The notes: generated by a model not told the origin, from the letters alone. A stretch of DNA of 42,730 nt from an uncultured Prevotella sp. (GCA_934203355.1 CAKPZC010000012.1:1-42730), one strand, 5' to 3'. Positions 1 to 9,014 are shown, counted from the first letter of the stretch. Program-made: numbers and translations.

Positions 1-117
1 TGTCAGAGCGTTATATTAATAATTTAACGGGTGATTTCAGCATCTGTTTTTCGGAACATCTAACTGAACACCCTAACTATTTGATTATTAATTAGTTTAA
101 AGTCTTTAAGAAGGGGT

Positions 118-168
118 TGTAACATATCCACCCTTTTTGTAACAACTGTAACAACTGTAACTGTAACG
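118..168. repeat. TGTAAC repeat cluster
   Basis: TGTAAC occurs at 118, 138, 147, 156 and 162, so the core is a 9-bp repeat (TGTAACAAC) with one shorter final step. On the minus strand the same bases read as alternating Val and Thr codons followed by about 25 more codons to a stop near 55, so the cluster may be the trace of a low-complexity coding segment. It could also be a protein-binding cluster. There are no unique spacers, so it is not a CRISPR array. Confidence 0.5.
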
Positions 169-199
169 TCTGGTCATGGGGTTAATATCCCGTACTTCT

Positions 200-361
200 C
201 TACCAGCCCACCCACTTCACCTCTTCGAGGCTCATGTCCGCGCAGCACTTTAGTGGCATGCTAATCTCGTTTCTCACTTCCTCGGCATACTTGTCGCTGT
301 TCAGCAGATACACCAGTTGTAGTTCTTTGAGGTTGAACCTATATTGATAGGAGTACTTCAT
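200..361 (-). pseudogene. Possible decayed coding remnant
   Basis: A 53-codon minus-strand frame runs from an ATG at 361 to a TAG at 200. An upstream ATG at 418 would add 19 residues. The peptide starts MKYSYQYRFNLKELQ and ends EEVKWVGW, and it looks like real protein sequence, with charged and amphipathic stretches. Just past the stop a shifted frame continues as VEKYGILTP, then another stop, and then a Val/Thr-rich stretch. That pattern suggests the 3' part of a gene broken by frameshifts, perhaps from a lost accessory element. I do not recognise the family. It could also be a small intact gene or chance. Confidence 0.25.
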
Positions 362-516
362 CTCGTGCTCGGAGCCGTGCTCAGTTTTTGACTGCTGCTG
401 ACATCTGCATATAAACAAAAAGCAGTAGAAACTCTGATGTCAAAATTTCTGCTGCAAATGTTAGGCTCTTTAATGAAATCTTTGAAAAGGAGTGTGTGAA
501 TGTGAAACATTTATTG

Positions 517-524
517 TAATTTTG
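517..524 (+). promoter_or_regulatory. Bacteroidetes -7 box for the first PLP enzyme
   Basis: TAATTTTG matches the TAnnTTTG consensus and lies 25 bp before the ATG at 550. No clear TTG is seen at the expected -33 distance. Confidence 0.55.
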
Positions 525-549
525 CGCGTTAAGAAAAGAAAAACATATT

Positions 550-1689
550 ATGAGAAAAGAAACTAAAGCCATTCAAACCCCTTTTCAGAAGCGCGATGCC
601 TATGGATCGTTGTCGTTTCCTGTGTACAACACAGCTGCTTACGAGTTTGACACAGCCCACGACATGACAGAGGCTTTCTCCGGCAGAGTGCTCGAGCCCG
701 ACTACTCGCGTGTGATGAACCCTACAGTCACTTATTTCGAGAACCGCGTGAAGGCACTCTCGGGTGCTGAGAATGTGTTTGCCATGAACACGGGTATGGC
801 TGCCATACTTAATGCTCTGCTCGTGTTTGCAGAGGCTGGCAAGACTATCGTTACGTCGAACCATCTCTTTGGCAATACCTATGCGCTCATTACCAAGACA
901 TTGGCGCGCCTGGGTGTGAAGGCGCAGATAGCCGACCTTACTGATACCGAGACTCTGGACCGTACGATTGCCGACGACGCGTGCCTTATCTTCGCCGAAT
1001 ACATCACCAATCCGCAGCTGGAGGTTGTTGACCTGAAGAAGCTATCGCAGGTGGCACACAAGCATGGTCTGCCTTTGATTGTGGACACAACTATCGTGCC
1101 GTTCACAGAGCTTAACGCCCGTGAGCAGGGAGTGGACGTGGAGGTGCTGTCGAGCACAAAATACATTAGTGGTGGAGCCACTTCGCTTGGCGGACTCATT
1201 CTCGACTATGGCACTTTCGAGCAGGTAAACAAGCGCATACGTTTTGAGTTCCTTTTCAACATTGGCTCGTATATGACTCCGCAGGTGGCATACATGCAGA
1301 CTCTCGGACTGGAGACGCTCAACGTGCGCTACCAGAAGCAGGCTCAAAATGCTTTGGACCTGGCTCATGCCTTGCAGAAACTGCCTGAGGTGAAACGTGT
1401 GAACTATCCAGGCTTGGAGCTCGACAGGAAGGTTGGAGCCATGCTCACCATCGACCTTGAGTCGGAGCAGAAGTGTTTTGACTTCATCAACCGTCTGCAA
1501 CTCATACGCCGAGCCACCAATCTGTTCGACAACAAGTCGTTGGTAATACATCCTTATTCCACCATATTCGTGGGATTCACGCCTGAAGAGAAGAAGAACA
1601 TGGATGTGCTCGACACTACCATACGTCTCTCAATGGGACTGGAAGACGTAGAGGACCTGTTGGAGGATATCGAGCAGGCTTTGAAATAA
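550..1689 (+). CDS. Cys/Met-metabolism PLP-dependent enzyme (trans-sulfuration family)
   Basis: The product has 379 aa and belongs to the Cys/Met metabolism PLP family (cystathionine gamma-synthase, cystathionine gamma-lyase, O-acetylhomoserine sulfhydrylase). The PLP lysine is K204 in SSTKYISGG. D179 in IVDTT is the residue expected to contact the pyridine nitrogen, and the NPTVTYFENRVKALSGAE segment (57-74) is typical of the fold. The length suits cystathionine synthase or lyase better than the roughly 425-residue sulfhydrylases, but the sequence alone does not fix substrate or direction. The next gene encodes a PatB/MalY-type C-S lyase, so a role in methionine/cysteine interconversion in the cytoplasm is likely. 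Confidence 0.85.
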   Translation: MRKETKAIQTPFQKRDAYGSLSFPVYNTAAYEFDTAHDMTEAFSGRVLEPDYSRVMNPTVTYFENRVKALSGAENVFAMNTGMAAILNALLVFAEAGKTIVTSNHLFGNTYALITKTLARLGVKAQIADLTDTETLDRTIADDACLIFAEYITNPQLEVVDLKKLSQVAHKHGLPLIVDTTIVPFTELNAREQGVDVEVLSSTKYISGGATSLGGLILDYGTFEQVNKRIRFEFLFNIGSYMTPQVAYMQTLGLETLNVRYQKQAQNALDLAHALQKLPEVKRVNYPGLELDRKVGAMLTIDLESEQKCFDFINRLQLIRRATNLFDNKSLVIHPYSTIFVGFTPEEKKNMDVLDTTIRLSMGLEDVEDLLEDIEQALK

Positions 1690-1700
1690 GAGTTCATTTA

Positions 1701-1861
1701 AGTTTCGCAAGCAAAAGAAGTTAAGGAGTTAAGAAGTTAAGCCAAATGCTTTTACTGCTATAAATTAGGTAAAAAACTAATAGCTTCGCTCGGTTTTACC
1801 GCTTGCTTGCAAGAACTTTTTTACTCCTTTAACTTCCGAATTCTATAAACTTGCGAAAGTT
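1701..1861. repeat. Palindromic intergenic element, copy A
   Basis: The outer arms, AGTTTCGCAAGCAAAAG at 1701-1717 and TTGCGAAAGT at 1851-1860, are imperfect inverted repeats. They continue inward as GAAGTTAAGGAGT (left) against ACTCCTTTAACTTC (right). An inner stem pairs GGTAAAA (1768-1774) with TTTTACC (1794-1800). A related but shorter element sits at 7439-7540. This copy ends 20 bp before the PatB start, so it probably lies in that gene's leader or promoter. Confidence 0.6.
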
Positions 1862-1880
1862 TAGTAAAAATATTACATTT

Positions 1881-3101
1881 ATGAAATACGATTTTGACAA
1901 AATTATCGACCGTTCGGGATCTGGCGACTTGAAACATGGGGTGCTCAAGGAGCGTTACGGACGTGACGATTTGATTCCGTTGTGGGTGGCCGATATGGAT
2001 TTTGAGACTCCGCCGTTCGTCGTGGATGCCATCAAAAAACGCATGGAGCATCCGATATTCGGCTACACTATGGAGCCAAAGGAATATTGGCCTATCGTGA
2101 GCAAATGGATTGCCGACCATCATGGATGGAACGTGCAGAGAAAGTGGCTGACCTATGTGCCTGGAGTGGTGAAGGGCATAGGCATGGCGATTAATGCCTT
2201 GACTCAGCCGGACGACAAGGTTCTGATTCAGACGCCCGTGTATCATCCGTTCCGCATGACAACCGTGGGCAACGGCCGTGAGGTGGTGAGAAACCGACTG
2301 GTAGAGTCAGAGGAAGGCACGTTCTACAAGATGGACTTCGAGAGTCTTGAAAATCTCATTCAGGACTGCAAGATGATGATATTGTGTAACCCTCACAATC
2401 CGGCAGGCATACAATGGGACAGAGCAACACTCGAGCGCGTGGCGCACATCTGCCACAAGCATGGCGTGATTGTGATTAGCGACGAGATACATGCCGACCT
2501 TGCCCTCTTCGGCCACAAGCACATTCCGTTTGCCACAGTAAGCAAGGAGGCTGAGGAGATAAGCATCACGTTTCAGGCGCCTACCAAGACGTTCAATATG
2601 GCTGGCATTGTGAGCTCCTACGCCATTGTGCCTAATTCCGAGCTGCGCCGACGCTTCTACGGATGGATGGAGGCCAACGAGTTTAACGAGCCTAACGTGT
2701 TTGCGCCTATTGCCACTATAGCCGCCTTCAGACAAGGCGAGGAGTGGAGACGGCAGATGCTTGCCTATGTGGAGGAAAACATTCTGTTCACGGAGCAGTA
2801 CTTCAAGGAGAATATTCCGGGCATAAGGGTAGTGCGCCCCGAGTCGTCGTTCCTCATCTGGCTCGACTGCCGAGCTTTGGGTCTTAATCACGAAGAACTT
2901 CAAGACTTGTTCATCAACAAGGCCCGATTGGCTCTCAACGATGGCGAGATATTTGATACAGAGGGCAATCCCTACGGACAGCTGCATCAGAAGGAGAGTG
3001 CAGCACGTGGTTTCATGCGCCTAAATGTGGGCACTCCGCGCAGCATACTTACTCAGGCGCTGGAGCAGTTGGCTCAGGCTGTGGCAGGTTTGCCGCAATG
3101 A
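1881..3101 (+). CDS. patB: PatB/MalY-type aminotransferase, probable cystathionine beta-lyase
   Basis: The product has 406 aa and is a fold-type I PLP enzyme of the PatB/MalY group, whose members cleave cystathionine to homocysteine, pyruvate and ammonia. Visible signatures are PLWVADMDFETPP (33-45), the NPHNPAG loop (170-176), ISDEIHADL (199-207) and the PLP lysine K236 in FQAPTKTFNMAG. The start at 1881 is chosen because MKYDFDKIIDR matches family N-termini. An in-frame ATG at 1851 would add ten residues that lie on the arm of the palindromic repeat. It follows the trans-sulfuration enzyme in the same direction after 191 bp, which suggests a shared pathway, though perhaps separate transcripts. 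Confidence 0.88.
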   Translation: MKYDFDKIIDRSGSGDLKHGVLKERYGRDDLIPLWVADMDFETPPFVVDAIKKRMEHPIFGYTMEPKEYWPIVSKWIADHHGWNVQRKWLTYVPGVVKGIGMAINALTQPDDKVLIQTPVYHPFRMTTVGNGREVVRNRLVESEEGTFYKMDFESLENLIQDCKMMILCNPHNPAGIQWDRATLERVAHICHKHGVIVISDEIHADLALFGHKHIPFATVSKEAEEISITFQAPTKTFNMAGIVSSYAIVPNSELRRRFYGWMEANEFNEPNVFAPIATIAAFRQGEEWRRQMLAYVEENILFTEQYFKENIPGIRVVRPESSFLIWLDCRALGLNHEELQDLFINKARLALNDGEIFDTEGNPYGQLHQKESAARGFMRLNVGTPRSILTQALEQLAQAVAGLPQ

Positions 3102-3243
3102 TAATGTCGATTATCAATCTATAAGGACTGGATAAATGTTAAAATTGCACATTTTTTTCCATAAACACTCAAAAGTGTGCGTATAACAAAAAAAATATAT
3201 TAAAAAACCAGTACAAACGTGCGCTAATTAGAAATATTATCGC

Positions 3244-3251
3244 TAACTTTG
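3244..3251 (+). promoter_or_regulatory. -7 box for the phosphohexomutase
   Basis: TAACTTTG is an exact TAnnTTTG match 50 bp before the ATG at 3302, in an AT-rich 200-bp gap. No convincing -33 TTG is seen. Confidence 0.65.
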
Positions 3252-3301
3252 CTATTGGAAAAACAACAAGCAATATATTAACGTTAACAACACATATTAT
3301 T

Positions 3302-5053
3302 ATGGAAAATAACCAGGAGCTTATCGCTCAGTGTGAGGCGCGCGCAAAACAGTGGCTCACACCCGCTTTTGATGAGGAGACACGCAAACAAGTGGAGTCA
3401 ATGCTCGAGGCTGAAGACAAAACAGCCCTCATCGACGCTTTCTATCAGAATCTGGAATTCGGAACAGGCGGTCTGCGCGGCATCATGGGCGCAGGTACAA
3501 ACCGCATGAACAAATATATCGTAGGCATGGCAACTCAGGGATTTGCCAACTATATACTCAAGGCATTCCCAGGCGAGGAGGGACTCTCGGTTGTTGTGGG
3601 TCACGACTGCCGCAACAACTCGCGTCTGTTCGCCGAGACCGTGGCTGCCATCTTCTCGGCCAACGGCATCAAGGCTTATCTCTTTGAGAGCCTTCGCCCG
3701 ACACCAGAAATCTCATTCGCAATTCGCGAACTCGGAGCCAAGGCTGGTGTTAACGTGACAGCATCGCACAATCCGAAGGAATATAACGGATATAAGGCCT
3801 ACTGGAGCGACGGAGCTCAGGTGCTCGCACCACACGACACAGGCATTATCGAGGAGGTGAACAAGGTGACTATTGACGACGTGAAGTTTGAGCCCAACTG
3901 GGACAACATACAAATCATCGGTGGCGAGATGGACTATGACTATATGAAGGCAGTTCACTCGGCTATGATCGACCAGGATGTCATCAACCGACAGAAAGAC
4001 CTGAACATTGTCTACACTCCGATGCACGGCACAGGACGAGTAATCGTGCCCCTCTGTCTGCGCTCATGGGGATTCCAGAACATCAACGTGGTGCCAGAAC
4101 AGATGGTCATCGACGGCAACTTCCCGACAGTAGTGTCGCCCAATCCCGAGAACTCTGAGGCTATGACGCTTGGCATGAAACTTGGAACCAAACTCAACGC
4201 CGACCTCGTGGTGGCTACCGACCCCGACGCCGACCGTCTTGCTATCGTATGCCGCGACGACAAGGGTGAATGGGTGATCATCAATGGCAACCAGACAGCC
4301 ATGATGTTCTGCTATTATATTATCGAGAACAAGAAGAAACTTGGCAAGTTGCAGCCTACCGACTTCCTCGTGAAGACTATCGTGACGACTGAGGTGATTG
4401 CCGAGATTGCAAAGAAGAACAATGTGGAACTGCGCGACTGCTACACAGGATTCAAGTGGATTGCTCGCGAAATCGCCATCTCTGAGGGAAAACAGCAGTA
4501 CATCGGCGGAGGCGAGGAAAGCTTCGGATTCCTTCCCTACGACAAGGTGCGCGACAAGGACGCTCCCGCTTCTATCTGTCTTATCTGCGAGATTGCAGCA
4601 TGGGCAAAGGATCAGGGCAAGACTCTCTACGACCTGCTTATGCAGATTTATGCCGACTACGGATTTTCTAAGGAGTTCACAGTCAACGTGGTGCGCCCAG
4701 GCAAGACCGGAGCCGACGAGATTAAGCAGATGATGGCTGATTTCCGCGCCAACCCTCCAAAGGAACTCGGCGGAAGCCAGATTTGCCTGTGGAAGGACTA
4801 TCAGGCTCTGACCGCTACACGCGAGGACGGAACAGTGGAGAAACTCGATATGCCGACAACAAGCAACGTGCTACAATGGTTCTGCACCGACGGAACCAAG
4901 GTGAGTGTGCGCCCGTCGGGCACAGAGCCCAAAATTAAGTTCTATATCGAGGTGAAAGACCCGTCGTTCAAGTGTGCCGGTTGCTACCAGCGTTGCACAA
5001 AGGCGGCTGAGGAGAAAATCGAGGCTATCAAGAAGAGCCTTAATCTCGACTAA
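3302..5053 (+). CDS. Phosphoglucomutase/phosphomannomutase (alpha-D-phosphohexomutase)
   Basis: The product has 583 aa, the length of the PgcA-like phosphohexomutases that interconvert hexose 1- and 6-phosphates. The phosphoserine is S155 in TASHNPKEYNGYK. The metal-binding loop is ATDPDADRLAIV (D307, D309, D311), the sugar loop is GGGEESFGF, and the phosphate-binding loop SVRPSGTEPKIKFY is near the C-terminus. It is cytoplasmic and links glycolysis with nucleotide-sugar and glycan synthesis. A GH92 mannosidase follows, so released mannose could feed in after phosphorylation, but that link is an inference. A late CAGCYQRC-like cysteine pair near the C-terminus is unremarkable. Glucose versus mannose preference cannot be decided here. 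Confidence 0.93.
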   Translation: MENNQELIAQCEARAKQWLTPAFDEETRKQVESMLEAEDKTALIDAFYQNLEFGTGGLRGIMGAGTNRMNKYIVGMATQGFANYILKAFPGEEGLSVVVGHDCRNNSRLFAETVAAIFSANGIKAYLFESLRPTPEISFAIRELGAKAGVNVTASHNPKEYNGYKAYWSDGAQVLAPHDTGIIEEVNKVTIDDVKFEPNWDNIQIIGGEMDYDYMKAVHSAMIDQDVINRQKDLNIVYTPMHGTGRVIVPLCLRSWGFQNINVVPEQMVIDGNFPTVVSPNPENSEAMTLGMKLGTKLNADLVVATDPDADRLAIVCRDDKGEWVIINGNQTAMMFCYYIIENKKKLGKLQPTDFLVKTIVTTEVIAEIAKKNNVELRDCYTGFKWIAREIAISEGKQQYIGGGEESFGFLPYDKVRDKDAPASICLICEIAAWAKDQGKTLYDLLMQIYADYGFSKEFTVNVVRPGKTGADEIKQMMADFRANPPKELGGSQICLWKDYQALTATREDGTVEKLDMPTTSNVLQWFCTDGTKVSVRPSGTEPKIKFYIEVKDPSFKCAGCYQRCTKAAEEKIEAIKKSLNLD

Positions 5054-5178
5054 GGCTAAGGGATGATGGTCATATTAATTTAGAAATCATTGAAGGTTAT
5101 CATAAGCTTAAACGTGATGCATTAAAGGTATCATAAACTTTTCTTAAAAGATTAGTAATAAGATTATTCATTAGGTTG

Positions 5179-5238
5179 GCAGGCAGAGACTATTGTGGTA
5201 AGTGATTATAGCTATAGTTTTTGCCTGCATTTTTTTTT
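5179..5238 (+). terminator. Hairpin plus T9 between phosphohexomutase and GH92
   Basis: GCAGGCA (5179-5185) pairs with TGCCTGC (5222-5228), and inside it ACTAT (5189-5193) pairs with ATAGT (5214-5218). The sequence then runs A and nine T's (5230-5238). This has the form of an intrinsic terminator for the mutase gene, but it ends only 9 bp before the GH92 ATG, so it also lies in the GH92 control region. A near-consensus promoter (TTG at 5193-5195, 19-bp gap, TAGTTTTTG at 5215-5223) overlaps the hairpin. Confidence 0.75.
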
Positions 5239-5247
5239 GACTAATAA

Positions 5248-7434
5248 ATGAACAGAAAAAACATAATAACACTTGTGGCCTCCATGCTCGTCGCTTTTGG
5301 AGCAACAGCCGCCGACAACTACGCACAGAAGGTGAACACCCTTATAGGTACCGACTATACTGGCAACACCTATCCAGGGGCTCAAACGCCGTTTGGAATG
5401 GTGCAGCTCAGCCCCGACAACGGATTGCCCGGATGGGACCGTATAGCAGGATATTTCTACCCCGACAGCACTATTGCCGGATTCTCGCACACTCATCTGT
5501 CGGGAACAGGAGCAGGCGACCTCTACGACATTTCGTTCATGCCTGTGACGCTGCCCATTAGCGATGCTCCGGCTCCACTCGGCATTCACTCGAAGTTTAG
5601 CCATAACGACGAGACAGCTCATGCCGGATACTACCAAGTGAGACTTACAGACTATGACATAAATGTGGAACTGACAGCCACACCCCGATGCGGAATACAA
5701 CGCTACACGTTCCCAAAGAACGGATGCCAGCGCATGGTGATTCTGAACCTGAACAAGGCTATGAACTGGGATGCCACCAAGGATAGCCGAATAGTGCAGC
5801 TCGACAAATACACCATTGAGGGCTATAGATTCTCCGACGGATGGGCACGCGACCAAAAGGTGTGGTTTCGCACAAGATTCTCGCAGCCCATCGACAACAT
5901 GATGCTCGAACGCACGGAACTGAAGGATGCCGACGGAAAGACGACAGGGTGGGGGTATGTGGCGCGAATTACCTTCGCTGCCGACGCTCCAGAACAACTA
6001 ACACTTGCCACGGCTCTGTCGGCTACGGGTCAGGATGGAGCGGCACGCAACCTCGACGCCGAAGCCAAAGGCAACAACTTTGAACAATATCGCCAGGAGG
6101 CAGAACGAATGTGGAATCGCGAGTTGGGAAAAATAGAAGTGGAGGGTGGTACGCCCGAACAGCAGACCACGTTCTACACAGCCCTATACCACGCTATGAT
6201 AGCTCCCACGCTGTTCAACGATGTCGACGGCGCGTATATGGGTGCCGACAGGCAGGTGCACAAGGCAGAAGGATGGAACAACTACGAGACGTGCTCGCTA
6301 TGGGACACCTATCGCGCGGCTCATCCGCTATACACAATAGTCGACCCGAAACGAGCTGGCGACATGGTAAACTCGTTTGTGGCTTTCAGCAAACAGAACG
6401 GACGACTGCCCGTGTGGAACATGTGGGCATCCGAGACCGACATGATGATTGGCTATCATGCGGCATCGGTAATAGCCGAGGCTGTGCTCAAGGGAGTGCC
6501 AGGAATAAACGCTAAAGAGGCTCTCGACGAATGTGTGAAGACTGCCAACCTCGACGACTACCGCGGCATAGGACTCTACAAGAAGCTCGGCTATGTGCCC
6601 TACGACGTGAAGGAACCAACGCTGGGCGACGATTGGTCGTTGTCGCGCACTTTGGAATATGCCTATGACGACGCGTGCATAGCGGCTCTTGCAAAACATC
6701 TGGGCAAGACTGCCGTCGCCAAGACTTTTGCAAAGCGCGCGCAGAACTATCGCAACGTCTATTGTCCTGGCACCACATTCATGCAGCCACGCGACTCGAA
6801 GGGCAACTTCCAGCCTAACTACTCGCCCGATGAGTACACATCTCACATTTGTGAGTCGAACGGATGGCACTATATGTGGTCGGTGCAGCACGATATTAAG
6901 GGTCTTGAGGCACTTGTGGGAAAAGAGCGGTTTGCCGACAAACTCGACAGCCTATTCACGTATTCTCCTGCTGCTAATGCCGAACTGCCGCTCTTCAGCA
7001 CGGGCATGATAGGGCAGTATGCTCACGGCAACGAGCCAAGCCACCATGCTGCTTATATCTACAACAAGATTGGCAAGCCCGAGAAAACACAGAAATACGT
7101 TCACGAAATCCTAACTCAACTCTACAACGACTCGCCAGCAGGACTTTGTGGCAACGAGGACTGCGGACAAACGTCGGCATGGTATGTGTTCTCGGCAATG
7201 GGATTTTATCCGATGAACCCCATTAGCTGTGAGTATGAACTGGGCACACCGCTATTCAACCGGGTGACACTACATCTCGACGGTGGAAATACCTTTGTGG
7301 TGGAAGCCCAGGGAAAGAAAACCGACGGATACGAGGTGGAGAGCGTGACGCTGAATGGCAAGAAATTGAAGAACACCTATATCACACACAGCGAACTGAT
7401 GAAGGGTGGAAGACTGACGTTTAGGATGAAATAA
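5248..7434 (+). CDS. Secreted GH92 family alpha-mannosidase
   Basis: The product has 728 aa, a usual length for GH92, a family of calcium-dependent exo-alpha-mannosidases, many acting on alpha-1,2 links of host or yeast glycans. A Sec signal peptide is clear (basic start, hydrophobic residues 6-20, AFGATA then ADNY), with no lipobox, so a periplasmic place is likely. GH92 signatures are NTYPGAQTPFGMVQLSPD near the N-terminus, GFSHTHLSGTGAGD, SLWDTYRAAHPL in the middle, GNEPSHHAAYIY and GNEDCGQTSAWYVFSAMGF near the C-terminus, the last two carrying expected catalytic and metal residues. No SusC/SusD pair or other glycoside hydrolase is nearby, so it stands outside a full polysaccharide utilisation locus. 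Linkage preference is not readable here. Confidence 0.92.
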   Translation: MNRKNIITLVASMLVAFGATAADNYAQKVNTLIGTDYTGNTYPGAQTPFGMVQLSPDNGLPGWDRIAGYFYPDSTIAGFSHTHLSGTGAGDLYDISFMPVTLPISDAPAPLGIHSKFSHNDETAHAGYYQVRLTDYDINVELTATPRCGIQRYTFPKNGCQRMVILNLNKAMNWDATKDSRIVQLDKYTIEGYRFSDGWARDQKVWFRTRFSQPIDNMMLERTELKDADGKTTGWGYVARITFAADAPEQLTLATALSATGQDGAARNLDAEAKGNNFEQYRQEAERMWNRELGKIEVEGGTPEQQTTFYTALYHAMIAPTLFNDVDGAYMGADRQVHKAEGWNNYETCSLWDTYRAAHPLYTIVDPKRAGDMVNSFVAFSKQNGRLPVWNMWASETDMMIGYHAASVIAEAVLKGVPGINAKEALDECVKTANLDDYRGIGLYKKLGYVPYDVKEPTLGDDWSLSRTLEYAYDDACIAALAKHLGKTAVAKTFAKRAQNYRNVYCPGTTFMQPRDSKGNFQPNYSPDEYTSHICESNGWHYMWSVQHDIKGLEALVGKERFADKLDSLFTYSPAANAELPLFSTGMIGQYAHGNEPSHHAAYIYNKIGKPEKTQKYVHEILTQLYNDSPAGLCGNEDCGQTSAWYVFSAMGFYPMNPISCEYELGTPLFNRVTLHLDGGNTFVVEAQGKKTDGYEVESVTLNGKKLKNTYITHSELMKGGRLTFRMK

Positions 7435-7438
7435 CTTT

Positions 7439-7540
7439 AGTTTCGTAAGCGAAAGAATTAATTGGAAGTTATTGGATATTAACTCGCTTAGCTCGTGAAG
7501 TTAATGGACAATACCATTAGCTTTTGAATTTGCGAAAGTT
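7439..7540. repeat. Palindromic intergenic element, copy B
   Basis: The left arm AGTTTCGTAAGCGAAAG (7439-7455) differs from copy A at two of 17 positions, and the right arm shares TTGCGAAAGTT (7530-7540) with it. Internally ATATTAAC (7476-7483) lies opposite GTTAATGGACAAT. It starts 4 bp after the GH92 stop. Confidence 0.55.
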
Positions 7541-7559
7541 CGATGAAATAAAAAAATAA

Positions 7560-7615
7560 CGTTCATTACACGGTATGATAAAAGATGATTATACACGTGT
7601 AATGAGCGTTTTTTT
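7560..7615 (+). terminator. Intrinsic terminator after GH92
   Basis: CGTTCATTACACG (7560-7572) pairs with CGTGTAATGAGCG (7596-7608) with one G-T type mismatch, followed by seven T's. Confidence 0.8.
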
Positions 7616-7623
7616 GCGCGAGT

Positions 7624-7667
7624 AAAAAAAGTAGACGGGCCGACAGAAAACTGTCAACTCGTCTACT
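7624..7667 (-). terminator. Intrinsic terminator after pgk
   Basis: GTAGACG (7631-7637) pairs with CGTCTAC (7660-7666), and GACAG pairs with CTGTC inside it around an AAAA loop. Read on the minus strand the stem is followed by seven T's (7630-7624). Confidence 0.8.
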
Positions 7668-7693
7668 TATTCTATAAATTAAGCTTCTATAAA

Positions 7694-8941
7694 TTAAGCC
7701 TCGATAGCAGCAACTCCTGGGAGCACTTTGCCCTCGATAGCCTCGAGCAATGCACCACCACCAGTAGAGATGTATGAAACCTGATCGGCCAAACCGAACT
7801 TGTTGATACAAGCTACAGAGTCACCACCTCCGATGAGCGAGAATGCGCCCTCCTTGGTAGCCTCGGCGATAGCGTCGGCAATAGCCTTTGAGCCACCTGC
7901 GAAGTTGTCGAACTCAAATACGCCAGCAGGACCGTTCCAAAGGATAGTCTTGGCACCCTTGATAGCGTCAGCGAAGAGCTTGCGTGTCTCAGGACCTGCG
8001 TCCATGCCTTCCCAACCCTCAGGAATAGCGTTAGATGGGCAAATCTGTGTGTTGCAGTCGTTCTTGAAGTCGTCGCCACAAACAGAGTCTGTGCCAAGCA
8101 CGAGGTTCACACCATTCTCCTTAGCCTTCTTAATCACGTCGAGAGCCACGTCGAGCTTGTCGTCCTCGCAGATTGACTTGCCAATCTGTCCACCCTGAGC
8201 CTTAGCGAATGTGTAGGTCATACCACCGCAGAGGATGAGGTTGTCAACCTTGGTGAGAAGATTCTCGATGATGCCAATCTTTGTAGACACCTTAGAGCCA
8301 CCCATGATAGCTGTGAACGGACGCTTGATGTTGCCGAGAACGGCGTCAACAGCGTTAACCTCCTTCTCCATGAGGAAGCCGAGCATCTTGTGGTCCTTGT
8401 CGAAGTACTCGTCGATAACGGCTGTAGAAGCGTGCTTGCGGTGAGCAGTACCGAAGGCATCCATCACGTAGCAGTCGGCGTAAGAAGCGAGTTTCTTGGC
8501 GAACTCCTGCTGGCGGCCCTTCATCTCCTTCTTGGCAGCGTCGAACTCAGGTGTGCCCTTCTCTACGCCTACCGGCTTGCCTTCTTCCTCAGGATAGAAG
8601 CGGAGGTTCTCAAGGAGCAGAGCCTCGCCCGGCTTAAGAGCAGCAGCCTCCTCAGAAGCGTTGCCACAGTCCTTAGCGAACTTAACCTCAACGCCGAGAG
8701 CAGCAGATACGTTAGGAACAATCTGGCTCAAAGAGAGCTTCATGTTCACCTTGCCCTTAGGCTTGCCCATGTGGCTCATCATGATAAGGGCACCACCGTC
8801 GGCGAGCACCTTCTTCAATGTGGGGAGAGCACCGCGGATACGGGTATCGTCGGTTACATTTCCATTTTCGTCCAATGGCACGTTGAAGTCAACGCGTACA
8901 ATTGCCTTTTTGCCGGCAAAGTTGAAATCTTCGATTTTCAT
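7694..8941 (-). CDS. pgk: Phosphoglycerate kinase
   Basis: The product has 415 aa, the normal bacterial length. It transfers phosphate between 1,3-bisphosphoglycerate and ADP in glycolysis. The N-terminal substrate motif [13 protein letters not shown] (15-27), the basic-patch segment SHMGKPKG, the hinge region and the C-terminal nucleotide loop [15 protein letters not shown] with [14 protein letters not shown] are all present. It is monocistronic: its own -7 box lies upstream at 9015-9022 and a terminator follows. A 15-bp near-exact duplication spans its end, so an Ala and a second in-frame TAA are repeated just after the stop (7671-7696). Confidence 0.97.
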   Translation of the reverse strand: MKIEDFNFAGKKAIVRVDFNVPLDENGNVTDDTRIRGALPTLKKVLADGGALIMMSHMGKPKGKVNMKLSLSQIVPNVSAALGVEVKFAKDCGNASEEAAALKPGEALLLENLRFYPEEEGKPVGVEKGTPEFDAAKKEMKGRQQEFAKKLASYADCYVMDAFGTAHRKHASTAVIDEYFDKDHKMLGFLMEKEVNAVDAVLGNIKRPFTAIMGGSKVSTKIGIIENLLTKVDNLILCGGMTYTFAKAQGGQIGKSICEDDKLDVALDVIKKAKENGVNLVLGTDSVCGDDFKNDCNTQICPSNAIPEGWEGMDAGPETRKLFADAIKGAKTILWNGPAGVFEFDNFAGGSKAIADAIAEATKEGAFSLIGGGDSVACINKFGLADQVSYISTGGGALLEAIEGKVLPGVAAIEA

Positions 8942-9014
8942 TTCTTTATTAGTTTTATTTTAAAAGTTAGAAATAAATATTCTGAATATAAATGTTGGTG
9001 GTTTATTTCGACCG

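Larger units (their letters stand above)
1..549. other. Gene-poor region upstream of the PLP enzyme
   Basis: No convincing intact gene is present. The region holds the TGTAAC cluster, the decayed minus-strand frames, an imperfect hairpin (422-431 with 446-455, 9 of 10 bases pairing, 14-nt loop) and the promoter of the first gene. The hairpin has no T-run, so it is a poor terminator candidate. Confidence 0.5.

Noticed and set aside
138..168. CRISPR-like array
   Set aside because: Repeats are 6-9 bp with no spacers, and no cas genes are present.
2307..2987. Minus-strand open frame of 226 codons opposite the PatB gene
   Set aside because: It shadows a well-supported plus-strand gene and shows no recognisable domain.
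3165..3178. Terminator after the PatB gene (ACACT, CAAA, AGTGT)
   Set aside because: The stem is only 5 bp and is followed by A's, not T's, on the plus strand.
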